39,314 nt of DNA from Shiella aurantiaca (GTDB lineage: Bacteria; Bacteroidota; Bacteroidia; Cytophagales; Cyclobacteriaceae), in NCBI GenBank assembly GCA_030412945.1, contig JAUHJS010000011.1, forward strand, positions 1 through 39,314, read 5' to 3'. The notes under the pieces were generated by a model that had not been told where the DNA came from, ran no database searches, and saw only the letters and a list, made by a program, of their open reading frames with translations. The position numbers were made by a program, and so were the translations under genes. Each line of letters starts with the position of its first letter. Position 1 is the first letter of the stretch. Positions 22,472 through 31,563 of this stretch are shown one piece after another.

Positions 22472-24259
22472 ATGAAAGATTTACTCAAAAATAAAAAAGC
22501 CCTCCTTGCATTGCTGATTGCATTGGTATTGGGAGGTCTTATCGGATGGCTCATCAAACCATCAAATAATCAGAATATCGAAAAATCGGATCATCAGCAC
22601 ATCGAATCATCAGATGATCAAACCTGGACCTGCTCCATGCACCCGCAAATCAGGCAATCAGAACCGGGCAGTTGCCCACTCTGTGGGATGGATCTGATCC
22701 CGGCATCATCCAAACGTTCAACAGCTGATGCCAACCCTTTGATGCATGAGATGACCCCAGAGGCGGTGGCCATGGCCAATATCCATACTTCCTTGGTAAC
22801 AGGCGTATCTCCTGAAGGGGAGCTTTTTCTAACCGGAAAAGTGAAAGCCGATGAACGCCAACTGGCTTCTGTTACCGCCAAGTTCCCGGGGCGTATAGAA
22901 CAACTTTTTGTCAATTTCACTGGTCAGGTAGTCCGGCAGGGAGAAAGGTTGGCCACCATTTATTCACCGGAATTGGTAACAGCGCAAAAGGAACTTTTGG
23001 AAGCTGCTTCTACCAAAGCTACCTATCCGGAACTCTATGAAGCGGCAAGGGAAAAACTGCGCTTGTGGAAACTGAATGAAAAGCAAATTGACGCCCTTGA
23101 AAGTTCAGGAAAAGTGCAGGATCAATTTGATGTGCTGGCCGACAAGGGTGGTATCGTAACCCAGCGCAACATTGCTGTGGGCGACTATGTGAGTACAGGC
23201 TCGGTTTTGTTCGATGTGGTAGATCTCAGCCGGGTTTGGATCATGATCGATGCGTATGAATCCGATCTTCCTTTTGTGAAAATGGGTGATGAGGTCAGCT
23301 TCACGGCAGCCGGGATTCCCGGCCAAACCTTTACAGCGAAAGTCACCTACATCGATCCTGTGATCAACGCCAATACTCGTGCCGCCTCCGTTCGTGCAGA
23401 GGCTACCAACAGAAGCGGTGAGTTGCGGCCTGAGATGTTCATCAATGCCCGCATCCGTACCACCTTGCGCAAAGGCCAGTCATCGCTGGCCATACCCCGC
23501 ACAGCTTTGCTTTGGTCGGGCAAACGCTCCATAGTGTATGTAAAGGTACCAGACACAGAATTCCCTACCTACGAGATGCGAGAAATCACCATTGGCCCAC
23601 GCATGGGGGAAATGTGGCTGGTGGAAGTTGGCCTGGAGGCAGGAGAGGAAATCGTAACCAATGGTGTATTTGCCATTGATGCAGCAGCCCAGCTTTCCGG
23701 TAATTATAGCATGTTGATGCGTCCTGAAACAAAAACGATGGACGTACCCCAGGCATTTCGTCAGCAGATCACATCTGTTGCTGATGCCTACTTCAAGGTG
23801 AAAAATGCGCTGGTAGAAGATAATGCTCAGAAAACTACTTCGGCCTTGAACGAAGTGGAAAATGCCATTGCAAAAGTGGAAATGCGAAATCTGAAAGGAA
23901 AAGCACATGACCATTGGATGGCCTTGAAAGAGCAATTGACCGGAGCAGTTCAAATGATGAAGGAGGCCAAAGATTTGGAATCGCTCCGCCAGCATTTTTC
24001 AATGCTTTCGGAAAACATACTGGAAGTAACCGAATCATTTGGATTGGAAAAAGACAAGGTGTACAAGGATTTCTGCCCGATGGCTTTTGACAATAAAGGT
24101 GCTTTCTGGCTGAGCGAATCGGAGGAAATCCTGAATCCCTATTTCGGTGAAGCCATGCTCTCTTGTGGAGAGGTAAAAGAGACGTACCTGAAAGGACAAA
24201 AGGTCTTCGAAGAGGGGGGGCCTGCCCAACAGCAATCGGCCGGAGGGCATAACCATTAA
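22472..24259 (+). CDS. cusB: CusB-type RND adaptor with HMBD and C-terminal DUF3347
   Basis: 595 residues. An N-terminal membrane anchor (about 9-27) precedes a His-rich stretch and a heavy-metal-binding domain, TWTCSMHPQIRQSEPGSCPLCGMDL (Cys54, Met56, His57, Cys68, Cys71, Met73). The adaptor body follows (barrel-sandwich hybrid, hairpin, beta-barrel), then a DUF3347 domain from about residue 423, closing with KDFCPMAFDNKGAFWLSESEEILNPYFGEAMLSCG. The adaptor links CusA to CusC and hands metal to the pump. The DUF3347 end matches the free protein encoded at 24408. Confidence 0.93.
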   Translation: MKDLLKNKKALLALLIALVLGGLIGWLIKPSNNQNIEKSDHQHIESSDDQTWTCSMHPQIRQSEPGSCPLCGMDLIPASSKRSTADANPLMHEMTPEAVAMANIHTSLVTGVSPEGELFLTGKVKADERQLASVTAKFPGRIEQLFVNFTGQVVRQGERLATIYSPELVTAQKELLEAASTKATYPELYEAAREKLRLWKLNEKQIDALESSGKVQDQFDVLADKGGIVTQRNIAVGDYVSTGSVLFDVVDLSRVWIMIDAYESDLPFVKMGDEVSFTAAGIPGQTFTAKVTYIDPVINANTRAASVRAEATNRSGELRPEMFINARIRTTLRKGQSSLAIPRTALLWSGKRSIVYVKVPDTEFPTYEMREITIGPRMGEMWLVEVGLEAGEEIVTNGVFAIDAAAQLSGNYSMLMRPETKTMDVPQAFRQQITSVADAYFKVKNALVEDNAQKTTSALNEVENAIAKVEMRNLKGKAHDHWMALKEQLTGAVQMMKEAKDLESLRQHFSMLSENILEVTESFGLEKDKVYKDFCPMAFDNKGAFWLSESEEILNPYFGEAMLSCGEVKETYLKGQKVFEEGGPAQQQSAGGHNH

Positions 24260-24263
24260 AGGA

Positions 24264-24395
24264 ATGAAAAATTGCTGTAAAACAGGAGATGAAGCATCTC
24301 CTGGTAAAATAAAAATATGGGTTGGCCGAACGGTCTGGGGGCTTGTGATCCTCTCGGTTCTCGGTGTGACCTTGATTCAAGTATTTAACCTTTAA
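24264..24395 (+). CDS. 43-residue membrane microprotein
   Basis: ATG at 24264, stop at 24393-24395. The peptide has an N-terminal CC pair (MKNCCKTGDEASPGKIKIW) and one hydrophobic helix (TVWGLVILSVLGVTLIQVF). It lies 4 bases after the cusB stop and 12 before the DUF3347 gene, with no other space for a gene. Small single-helix proteins of this kind sit beside RND pump genes in related loci, as far as I recall. It may stabilise the pump or bind metal through the Cys pair; function unknown. Confidence 0.7.
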   Translation: MKNCCKTGDEASPGKIKIWVGRTVWGLVILSVLGVTLIQVFNL

Positions 24396-24407
24396 ACAAA
24401 TAGAAAA

Positions 24408-24920
24408 ATGAAAAAAACAATGATCATGCTATGCCTGGCTTTAGTAAGCTGGGGAGCAACCGCACAACACGACCATGCAGCGCATGGAGCACAAGCAAGT
24501 ACGCAACAGATGGAACCCATGTTTAAAGACAAAGCACTGGGAACGGCTTACGGCCACTACATCCACTTGAAAAATGCACTGGTAGCCTCCGATTTTCAGA
24601 AAGCAAAATCTGCTTCTGAATCTTTGGTGAAAGCCATTCACAATGTAAAAGGCAGTGATAAAGTCCATGCAGAAGCGGCCAAAGTTGCCGAGTCAGCTAC
24701 TCTGGAAAACCAACGCAAGGCATTTACAGCGTTGAGCAATGAAATGGCCACTTTGGTGAAGGGTGCTGACATCAGCATGGGTGAACTCTACCTGGAATAC
24801 TGCCCCATGGCCAACGGCAACACCGGAGGCTATTGGCTATCCAACGAAAAGGAAATCCGCAACCCCTACTTCGGTGACAAAATGCTGAAGTGCGGGAGCG
24901 TAAAGGAGACAATTAACTAA
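24408..24920 (+). CDS. Free DUF3347-domain exported protein
   Basis: 170 residues. The signal peptide MKKTMIMLCLALVSWGATAQ is followed by a His-rich start (HDHAAHG). The DUF3347 body ends in LEYCPMANGNTGGYWLSNEKEIRNPYFGDKMLKCG, matching the CusB C-terminus in order and spacing (CPMA, G-YWLS, NPYFG, ML-CG). Two cysteines and several Met/His suggest a periplasmic metal carrier that can exchange with the adaptor. Function is inferred from this shared domain. Confidence 0.88.
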   Translation: MKKTMIMLCLALVSWGATAQHDHAAHGAQASTQQMEPMFKDKALGTAYGHYIHLKNALVASDFQKAKSASESLVKAIHNVKGSDKVHAEAAKVAESATLENQRKAFTALSNEMATLVKGADISMGELYLEYCPMANGNTGGYWLSNEKEIRNPYFGDKMLKCGSVKETIN

Positions 24921-25000
24921 CACAAGTTCTGGTGTTAGGAATTTGGATCCACTCATTTAGTGAAGTCCAATCCAGACACTAAGCACAAACACAATGAGAA

Positions 25001-25453
25001 ATGAAAAAGAACATCATTTTCAGCATAGTATTCCTGGGAGGAATGCTGCTGGCAGCACAGGAACTCTTGGCTCAGCCAAGTAGCAAGACAGAGCAACGCC
25101 TTATTCATATCAATGGAAAAGGCGAGGTATCGGATGACCGAGGCACCAAACTCGGATACATCAGCAAGGAAGACATAGTTTTCAACAATCAGATTCAAAA
25201 GCTGGGCTTTATCAAAAATGGTAAAGTGTATGATGCTGAAGGTAACTCCTTAGGTAAGGCCAAAAAAGATGGTCGCTATTACAACAATGATGGAGTCTTC
25301 ATTTTGAATACCAAAGGGATTGATGATACGTGCGAAATCCTGGATCCGGAAGGTCACAAGCGAGGGACAGTTCATAAAAACTATAAACTTCATGCGTGTG
25401 CTGCGCACTGTTTCTTCTTGGAACAGGAAATGAAAAAAGAGGAAGATAAGTAA
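25001..25453 (+). CDS. Exported protein with repeated GxxLGYI-type units (beta-flower-like)
   Basis: 150 residues. The signal peptide (MKKNIIFSIVFLGGMLLAAQELLAQ) precedes short repeats such as GTKLGYISKE, IQKLGFIKNG and GNSLGKAKKD with regularly spaced glycines and aromatics, as in small five-fold beta-flower-type proteins. The end carries CAAHCFFLEQE, two cysteines and two histidines that could bind metal. Gene order puts it in the same run as the pump genes, after a gap of 80 bases. Function is not known. Confidence 0.65.
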   Translation: MKKNIIFSIVFLGGMLLAAQELLAQPSSKTEQRLIHINGKGEVSDDRGTKLGYISKEDIVFNNQIQKLGFIKNGKVYDAEGNSLGKAKKDGRYYNNDGVFILNTKGIDDTCEILDPEGHKRGTVHKNYKLHACAAHCFFLEQEMKKEEDK

Positions 25454-25549
25454 AAAGTAAAGACCTGTTGGAGAGTGGACTTTATGCTGGTGTTGTCTTG
25501 CATGCAATCCGGCCGCCACTCTTCAATCAGGCACCAAACTCTAAATGCG

Positions 25550-25987
25550 ATGAAGAAGAGAACTCACAACGATAGTCCAAAGGTGACAACCAAAGACAAG
25601 TTAGTGGCATATCTAACATTATTTGCTCTGATTGTAGTAGTTACTGTAGCGGTATTTTGGATTCAAGGTTACCACATGGGCTCATCAGTTAGTCTAACCA
25701 GTGATGAGATAAAGACCCCAGTTGACCCAAGCTTGGTATGTATGGTCAATGACGCCTATATGGGTGTAGCCCAAATTCCGGTACCTGTAAATGGCAAAAC
25801 CTACTACGGCTGTTGCCAGGGATGCGTGGATAAGCTCAACAATCTGGAAAGTGCAAGGATCGCCATTGATCCGTACAGTGGTAATCCTGTAGATAAATCG
25901 GAGGCTTACATCGTGCTGATGAACCCGCAAGGTGCAGTTGCCTACTTTGAATCAGAGATTAATTACAGCGCATTTAAGAAAAACTAA
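25550..25987 (+). CDS. Membrane-anchored TRASH/YHS-like metal-binding protein
   Basis: 145 residues from the ATG at 25550 (MKKRTHNDSP); an upstream ATG at 25475 would add 25 unlikely residues. One helix (about 18-38) anchors the protein. Behind it comes VCMVNDAYMGVAQIPVPVNGKTYYGCCQGCVDKL with Cys64, Cys88, Cys89 and Cys92. The C...YYGCCxGC pattern resembles TRASH or YHS metal-binding domains and MlpB-type proteins. It would present a thiol site to the periplasm. Ion and partner are not visible. Confidence 0.7.
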   Translation: MKKRTHNDSPKVTTKDKLVAYLTLFALIVVVTVAVFWIQGYHMGSSVSLTSDEIKTPVDPSLVCMVNDAYMGVAQIPVPVNGKTYYGCCQGCVDKLNNLESARIAIDPYSGNPVDKSEAYIVLMNPQGAVAYFESEINYSAFKKN

Positions 25988-26011
25988 AAACAATCCTTTA
26001 ACCCAAAATCC

Positions 26012-26476
26012 ATGAAATTGAAACTGCTTTTTTTAGGTCTTGCTGCCATAGTGGCCGTGAAGACTCAAGCGCAACAGTCGGATGAAATTAACCAGGTAAA
26101 ACAAGTCCTGGAATCATACAAACAGGCCATTGAAAGCCTCGATACAACCGGCACAGGTAATTTATTTGTATCGCAATCAATTGTTATTGAATCAGGCAAA
26201 GTTGAAGGCCGATATCAGGACTATCTGGCCAACCACCTGGGCCCGGAGCTCCATCATTTCGAATCTTTCAAGTTTAGTGACTATGAAGTAGCCATTGAAG
26301 TCGCTTTGCCATTTGCCTTTGCTACTGAAACCTACAAATACACCATTGTGCTAAGCAATGACAAGTCAGTTATTGAGCGAAAAGGAGTTGCCTCCAGCAT
26401 TTTGAAAAAAGAAAACGGTCAATGGAAAATATGGCAAACCCATTCGTCAGCAAGAAAACCACAGACCAATCATTAA
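26012..26476 (+). CDS. Exported NTF2-like (DUF4440/SnoaL-type) protein
   Basis: 154 residues. The signal peptide MKLKLLFLGLAAIVAVKTQAQ is followed by an NTF2-like cone fold pattern: an N-terminal helix (EINQVKQVLESYKQAIESLDTTG), LFVSQSIVIESG, and late strands with KENGQWKIWQTHSS. These domains serve as enzymes or ligand binders; here no catalytic residues are clear. It is in the same run as the metal genes. The role may be sequestering metal or a stress product; this is a guess. Confidence 0.75.
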   Translation: MKLKLLFLGLAAIVAVKTQAQQSDEINQVKQVLESYKQAIESLDTTGTGNLFVSQSIVIESGKVEGRYQDYLANHLGPELHHFESFKFSDYEVAIEVALPFAFATETYKYTIVLSNDKSVIERKGVASSILKKENGQWKIWQTHSSARKPQTNH

Positions 26477-26489
26477 CCAACTAAATAAT

Positions 26490-27182
26490 ATGACAATGAA
26501 AAATACTCTAAAAGCAGTTGTATTGGTACTATTCACTATTACAACCGTATCGGCACATGACGGCCACAAAAGCAAACAAGACAGTACCGCCTTACAGGCG
26601 GATACCGTGGTGAATGCACAGTCCACCGGGGAAGAGCATACAGACCACACCCGTATCAGCGAGGCAGACAGCCACGATGCACATGCACAAGATGCACACC
26701 ACGAAAAAAAGGTCACCGCAGACCTGGCCGATTTCCCTACAATCCATCCACTGATTGTCCATTTCGCTATCGTATTACTGATTGTGGGGGCCATTCTGGC
26801 GGTTGTCAACATCTATTTCATCAAAAAGGAATTGGCGTGGACAGCCTTTGCCCTGGTGCTGGTAGGTTTTATTGCTGCGTACTTGGCCGGCAGAAACTTC
26901 CATCCCCATACGCACGGACTAACCGAACATGCCAAGCTCGTGCTGGAACAACACGACTTCTGGGCTGACTGGACAATCAATCTTGGATTTATCGGCTTGC
27001 TATTGCAAGGAATCAACCTGTTCATTTTCCAATCAAAAAGATGGGCTATGGCTATTGTGGCAGTTGTGTTATTGAGCGCAGCTTATGCCGTGGCACAGGC
27101 AGGACATTACGGAGCACAATTGGTACACATAGAAGGTGTAGGGCCGGAAGGTAAATTTTTGGAATTGGAACATGGACATTAA
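26490..27182 (+). CDS. DUF2231 membrane protein with His-rich periplasmic segment
   Basis: 230 residues (MTMKN at 26490; a second ATG at 26496 is equally good). A signal-like N-terminus is followed by a His/Asp-rich region (HDGHKSKQD, EEHTDHTR, DSHDAHAQDAHHE), then the DUF2231 signature DFPTIHPLIVHFAIVLL and three more hydrophobic segments, ending in HGH. DUF2231 proteins are membrane proteins of unknown function, often near cytochrome or metal genes. The His-rich segment could bind copper before export. Confidence 0.82.
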   Translation: MTMKNTLKAVVLVLFTITTVSAHDGHKSKQDSTALQADTVVNAQSTGEEHTDHTRISEADSHDAHAQDAHHEKKVTADLADFPTIHPLIVHFAIVLLIVGAILAVVNIYFIKKELAWTAFALVLVGFIAAYLAGRNFHPHTHGLTEHAKLVLEQHDFWADWTINLGFIGLLLQGINLFIFQSKRWAMAIVAVVLLSAAYAVAQAGHYGAQLVHIEGVGPEGKFLELEHGH

Positions 27183-27201
27183 CTGATTTTAAATCACCTG
27201 T

Positions 27202-28104
27202 ATGCCCGGATTGTTTTTTGATTCGGTACTTACCTGTCCGGTATGCGGCCAGCAGCAGGTTCGCAGAATACCTTATAACGAGCAGCTAAATAGCTTCTAT
27301 TGTAAGGGCTGTGAATGTAAGATTACTGTTCCAGGCGATCAATGTTGCATTTTTTGTGCATTCGGCTCACATAAATGTTTGATCAACCAAGGCTGGGAAA
27401 AATTAGAACAAAAACAACTGATTGAAAAAATGAAAGATCATGTACATAAAACTGAGAAGAAATTCATACCCGCACTCGGGTATGATTTTCTTACAGCATG
27501 GTACGATGCTACCATACGCATCACCATGCCGGAAAAGAAATTTAGAAACGAGTTAATTAACCGTTTAAAACCCGAACCTCTGGAGCAAATTTTTGAATTT
27601 GGTTATGGTACAGGAGCCAATCTGGCGATTGCCTCTTCACGTTCTCCCAACTCTTCATTTTTCGGATTGGACATTGATCCGAAAGTAAGGGAAATAGCTT
27701 TTTCAAAACTCAAAGGCAAAGACATTCTGGTTGAACTCCAACTCTACAACGGTGATATTTTCCCGTATGACGATGCTGTTTTTGACAAGGCCTACAGTTG
27801 TCTGGTATTTCACCAATTAGATGATGAAACAAAAGCGCATTGTTTAAGGGAAATCTATCGGGTTCTAAAGCCTGGAGGCAAGCTCATCATAGGTGATTGG
27901 GGCAAGGCAAAGAACCGATGGATGCGCACAGTTTTTTACACCGTGCAGCTTCTGGACGGTTTCAAAACCACCACGGCCAATGTAAAGGGCTTGCTGCCGG
28001 ATTACATCCGAGAGGCAGGGTTCACAGATGTGAAGCAGACTGGCTTTATTAATACCCATATAGGTACATTTTGCTATTACGAAGGGATAAAGATTGAAAA
28101 ATGA
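27202..28104 (+). CDS. GDCCVxC-like domain fused to SAM-dependent methyltransferase
   Basis: 300 residues. The first 60 repeat the GDCCVxC layout: TCPVC (12, 15), CKGCEC (34, 37, 39), GDQCCIFC (45-52) and FGSHKC (59). A class I methyltransferase follows, with motif I FEFGYGTGAN (131-140), acidic GLDID (155-159), a CLVFHQLDDE segment and VLKPGGKLIIGDWG. The free 70-residue protein at 14316 has the same cysteine plan. A metal-binding head on a methyltransferase suggests methylation of a thiol-bound metal or metalloid, or of a metal-linked ligand. It is not ArsM by any motif I can see. The next gene overlaps by 4 bases. Confidence 0.85.
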   Translation: MPGLFFDSVLTCPVCGQQQVRRIPYNEQLNSFYCKGCECKITVPGDQCCIFCAFGSHKCLINQGWEKLEQKQLIEKMKDHVHKTEKKFIPALGYDFLTAWYDATIRITMPEKKFRNELINRLKPEPLEQIFEFGYGTGANLAIASSRSPNSSFFGLDIDPKVREIAFSKLKGKDILVELQLYNGDIFPYDDAVFDKAYSCLVFHQLDDETKAHCLREIYRVLKPGGKLIIGDWGKAKNRWMRTVFYTVQLLDGFKTTTANVKGLLPDYIREAGFTDVKQTGFINTHIGTFCYYEGIKIEK

Positions 28105-28817
28105 AACGAAACAGAAACTACTACATCCGAAAGACACACCGGTATCTGGGGCTTATTATTGGCATTCAGTTTATTAGTTGGACGATCAGCGGCCTCTATT
28201 TCAGTTGGACGGATATTGATGAAATCCATGGAGACCAGTTCCACCGTGAGCATGTCATGACGCATTCACCCCGGAACTTGATCAGTCCGGCACATTTGGA
28301 TTCAACACTTAGTATTTCATCCCTTGAGCTTCGCTACATCAATCACCAACCGCATTATTGGGTCAACAATAGTCTGCTTTTTAATGCAGAAACCGGGCAA
28401 ATAAAGAAAGGGATAACCGAAATGGAGGCGACTGAAATCGCAAAGAACCATCTCGTAGAAAACATGGAAATCCTGAAAACAGAACAGATTACCGAAACCG
28501 ACAACCATCATGAATACCGTGGCAGGCCGCTACCAGCCTGGGCTGTCCACTTTGATCATCCCGACAAACTGGTAGCATACATAGATGCCTCCAATGGCCG
28601 CTTTGAGCGGGTAAGGCACAGCAGTTGGCGCTGGTTCGACTTTCTTTGGATGTTTCACACCATGGATTATGCCGGGCGAGATAATTTCAACAATTGGCTG
28701 CTCAGGGCATTTTCAGTCTTTGGCCTTTTTACGGTGCTCTCAGGCTTTACACTTTACGCAGTATCCTCCAAAACTTTTATAGAAACCACTTCAAAATTTA
28801 AAAACAAAAACCAATGA
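28101..28817 (+). CDS. PepSY-domain membrane protein
   Basis: 238 residues. An N-terminal helix with YIRKTHRYLGLIIGIQFISWTISGLYFSW is the PepSY-associated membrane segment. A soluble PepSY part follows (NAETGQIKKGITEMEATEIAKNHL) and a second helix near the C-terminus (LLRAFSVFGLFTVLSGFTLY) after WMFHTMDY. Such proteins sit at the membrane in metal and heme-reduction loci. The 4-base overlap with the methyltransferase gene and with the DUF2911 gene shows one transcript. Confidence 0.85.
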   Translation: MKRNRNYYIRKTHRYLGLIIGIQFISWTISGLYFSWTDIDEIHGDQFHREHVMTHSPRNLISPAHLDSTLSISSLELRYINHQPHYWVNNSLLFNAETGQIKKGITEMEATEIAKNHLVENMEILKTEQITETDNHHEYRGRPLPAWAVHFDHPDKLVAYIDASNGRFERVRHSSWRWFDFLWMFHTMDYAGRDNFNNWLLRAFSVFGLFTVLSGFTLYAVSSKTFIETTSKFKNKNQ

Positions 28818-29401
28818 AAAAACTCATTTACACACTTGCACTGGGATTGTTAATCGCATCCTGTCAAAACAAAAAAAACGAACACGTTGGTCACGAACAA
28901 CATCAGCCGGAAGCCGCAACTTCTACGTCCAGCCAATCGGATAATTCAAAAAAAAGCATCCCTCTGGAAGCGCATGGCAATGTGGGTGATGCCCATGTTT
29001 CTGTGTATTACCATTCACCAGCAGTACGGGACAGGGTTATATGGGGAGGTTTAGTGCCGTATGGCGAAGTTTGGGTTGCGGGTGCCCACAGTGCTACCAG
29101 CGTGGAGTTTTCCAAAGCAATCAAAATAGAAGGTATGACCATCCCCAAAGGGAAATATGCCTTCTTTACCATCCCCGGTCAGGAACGCTGGACGTTGATC
29201 CTGAACAAAAACTGGGAGCAGCACCTGGCCGATAATTACGATCAGGCAGAGGATGTCATCAGAATTGAGGTAACACCGGAAACGGAAATGCCACTTACCG
29301 AACGACTAACTTATACCATTGAAGACAAGGGAGAGGGCTCAGGTGCTATCCGCATGTCATGGGAAAAGCTCAGTATTTCCCTTCCCTTTAAAACAGATTA
29401 A
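28814..29401 (+). CDS. DUF2911 lipoprotein
   Basis: 195 residues. A lipobox (IASC, Cys17) follows a short hydrophobic stretch, then a His/Gln-rich linker and the DUF2911 domain (VYYHSPAVRDRVIWGGLVPYGEVWVAGAHSATSVEFSKAI, then GKYAFFTIPGQERWTLILNKNW). DUF2911 is a common beta-rich exported domain of unknown function in Bacteroidota. Its gene starts inside the PepSY gene's stop and is followed 19 bases later by the P-type ATPase gene. Confidence 0.88.
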   Translation: MKKLIYTLALGLLIASCQNKKNEHVGHEQHQPEAATSTSSQSDNSKKSIPLEAHGNVGDAHVSVYYHSPAVRDRVIWGGLVPYGEVWVAGAHSATSVEFSKAIKIEGMTIPKGKYAFFTIPGQERWTLILNKNWEQHLADNYDQAEDVIRIEVTPETEMPLTERLTYTIEDKGEGSGAIRMSWEKLSISLPFKTD

Positions 29402-29420
29402 ACACTAAAAATTTTCACTC

Positions 29421-31484
29421 ATGGAAAAGCATAACCACGACCATCAAAAGCATCACCATCATGAGCATGGTAGCGAGACTAAAAAGTCCCATTCATCAGG
29501 GCATCAAACCAACAACAAATCAGACCATCAGCATGGACACCATGACCACCATGCCATGATGATCGAGGATTTCAAAAAGCGTTTTTGGATATCTCTGGTA
29601 CTCACTGTGCCAATCCTGGCATTGTCTCATATGATCCAACAATTACTGGGATTTGAGCTAACCTTTTTTGGTGATCAGTACGTCCTTTTTGGGCTTTCCA
29701 CCATTGTCTTTTTTTATGGGGGCTGGCCTTTTCTCAAAGGACTTTGGGATGAGTTGAAAGACAAAAACCCGGGTATGATGACGCTGATCGCAGTGGCCAT
29801 TACCGTGGCTTACGTGTACAGCTCGGCCGTAGTTTTTGGTTTGGAGGGAATGGACTTCTTCTGGGAGTTGGTCACACTGATCGTCATCATGCTGCTAGGG
29901 CATTGGATCGAGATGAAATCGGTAATGGGAGCATCACGAGCACTCGAATTACTGGTGCAGATGATGCCTTCCGAAGCGCACCTGGTACAGGGAGACCAAA
30001 TCAAGGACATCAAAGTAGATGAACTAAAAACAGAAGACATCATCCTGATAAAAGCTAATGAGAAAATACCTGCGGACGGCACAGTGGTGGAGGGCGAAAG
30101 CCACCTGGACGAAAGCATGCTCACGGGTGAGAGCAAACCGGTGAAAAAATCCAAAGGAGACCAGGTAATTGGTGGATCGGTAAATGGCAGCCAGTCCATC
30201 AAAGTAAAGGTTTCCAAAACCGGGAAAGAAAGTTACCTCAACAAAGTGATCACGCTGGTAGAAGAGGCTCAGAAAGCCAAATCCAAAACCCAAAATCTGG
30301 CCAATGTTGCTGCCAGATGGCTCACTTTCATTGCCATAGGTGCCGGTACTATTACGTTGGTTGCCTGGATCATCTTGGGTAAGCCGTTAGATTTTGCCCT
30401 GGAACGAATGGTGACCGTCATGGTTATTTCCTGTCCACATGCATTGGGTTTGGCGATACCATTGGTCGTAGCAATTTCCACAGCTGTTTCCGCAAGCAAA
30501 GGCTTGCTAATCCGTAACCGTACCGCTTTTGAAAATGCCCGGAAAATTACTGCAATGGTATTTGACAAGACCGGGACTCTGACCGAAGGGAAGTTTGGGG
30601 TTTCACGATATGAGAGTCTGACGGATGATATAGACAAGGAAGAGCTATTGGCCTTTGCCGCTTCGTTGGAGCAGCAGTCCGAGCATCCAATTGCTCAAGG
30701 CATTGTGAAAGTAGCGAAAGAGGCAGGTCTGACATTGAAAAAGGTTGAAAATTTTGAATCGCTGACGGCCAAGGGCATTCAGGGCAAGATCGATGGACAA
30801 AACTGGAAAGTGGTCAGCCCCGGCTATCTGAAAGAAAACAACATAAACATCCCTGAACAGGCAGGATCTGATGCCGCAGAAACCATAGTTTTTGTGCTTT
30901 TGGAAGAAAAGTTGATTGGCTTCATAGCCTTGTCCGATCAAATCAGGGAAGAAAGCCCTAAGGCCATCGAAACGCTTCGGGAAAAAGGCATGAAACTATA
31001 CATGGCTACCGGTGACAATGAGAAAACGGCCAAAGCAGTAAGCGACAAACTTGGGCTGGATGGCTACTATGGTGAAGTACTGCCCCATCAAAAAGTGGAA
31101 ATCATTAAGAAACTCCAAAAAGAAGGGCACTTTGTGGCCATGACGGGTGATGGGGTGAATGATGCCCCTGCACTGGCACAGGCCAACGTGGGCATTGCCG
31201 TTGGTTCAGGCACAGACGTTGCTGCCGAGACAGCCGACATCATCCTGGTCAATAGCAACCCAAAAGACATTGCCAACCTGGTACTGTTTGGCAGAGCCAC
31301 CTACAACAAGATGATCCAGAACCTCGCCTGGGCCACCGGCTACAACGCCATCGCATTGCCTTTGGCCACAGGATTTATTCCGGGTCTGGTGATTAGTCCT
31401 GCAATAGGCGCAGTATTTATGAGCCTGAGCACGGTGATTGTTGCCATCAATGCGCAATTGCTGAAAAGGAAGATGATAAGCTGA
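29421..31484 (+). CDS. copB: CPH-type heavy-metal P-type ATPase (CopB-like, P1B-3)
   Basis: 687 residues. A His-rich head (about 1-48, NHDHQKHHHHEHG and similar) replaces HMA domains. The transport motif is SCPHALG (Cys338-Pro339-His340), the mark of P1B-3 pumps for copper/silver. The phosphorylation motif DKTGTLTEG has Asp382; TGES is near 234 and GDGVNDAP near the hinge. The TM count looks complete and ends at LLKRKM. It would export Cu or Ag from the cytosol to the periplasm, feeding the RND pumps. The gene closes the tightly packed run that starts with cusA. Confidence 0.94.
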   Translation: MEKHNHDHQKHHHHEHGSETKKSHSSGHQTNNKSDHQHGHHDHHAMMIEDFKKRFWISLVLTVPILALSHMIQQLLGFELTFFGDQYVLFGLSTIVFFYGGWPFLKGLWDELKDKNPGMMTLIAVAITVAYVYSSAVVFGLEGMDFFWELVTLIVIMLLGHWIEMKSVMGASRALELLVQMMPSEAHLVQGDQIKDIKVDELKTEDIILIKANEKIPADGTVVEGESHLDESMLTGESKPVKKSKGDQVIGGSVNGSQSIKVKVSKTGKESYLNKVITLVEEAQKAKSKTQNLANVAARWLTFIAIGAGTITLVAWIILGKPLDFALERMVTVMVISCPHALGLAIPLVVAISTAVSASKGLLIRNRTAFENARKITAMVFDKTGTLTEGKFGVSRYESLTDDIDKEELLAFAASLEQQSEHPIAQGIVKVAKEAGLTLKKVENFESLTAKGIQGKIDGQNWKVVSPGYLKENNINIPEQAGSDAAETIVFVLLEEKLIGFIALSDQIREESPKAIETLREKGMKLYMATGDNEKTAKAVSDKLGLDGYYGEVLPHQKVEIIKKLQKEGHFVAMTGDGVNDAPALAQANVGIAVGSGTDVAAETADIILVNSNPKDIANLVLFGRATYNKMIQNLAWATGYNAIALPLATGFIPGLVISPAIGAVFMSLSTVIVAINAQLLKRKMIS

Positions 31485-31548
31485 ACTATTTAGGAATCCC
31501 CAAGGGTACTTGCCGACTTTTGCAATACCCTTGCACATTAATTTTGCG

Positions 31549-31556
31549 TATATTTG
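31549..31556 (+). promoter_or_regulatory. TAnnTTTG promoter box at the copy-3 start
   Basis: TATATTTG matches the Bacteroidota -7 box and ends 7 bases before the ATG at 31564. No clean -33 TTTG lies at the usual 19-21 nt, so the assignment is tentative. It would begin a new transcript for the CzcA half of the island. Confidence 0.45.
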
Positions 31557-31563
31557 CAGGCAA

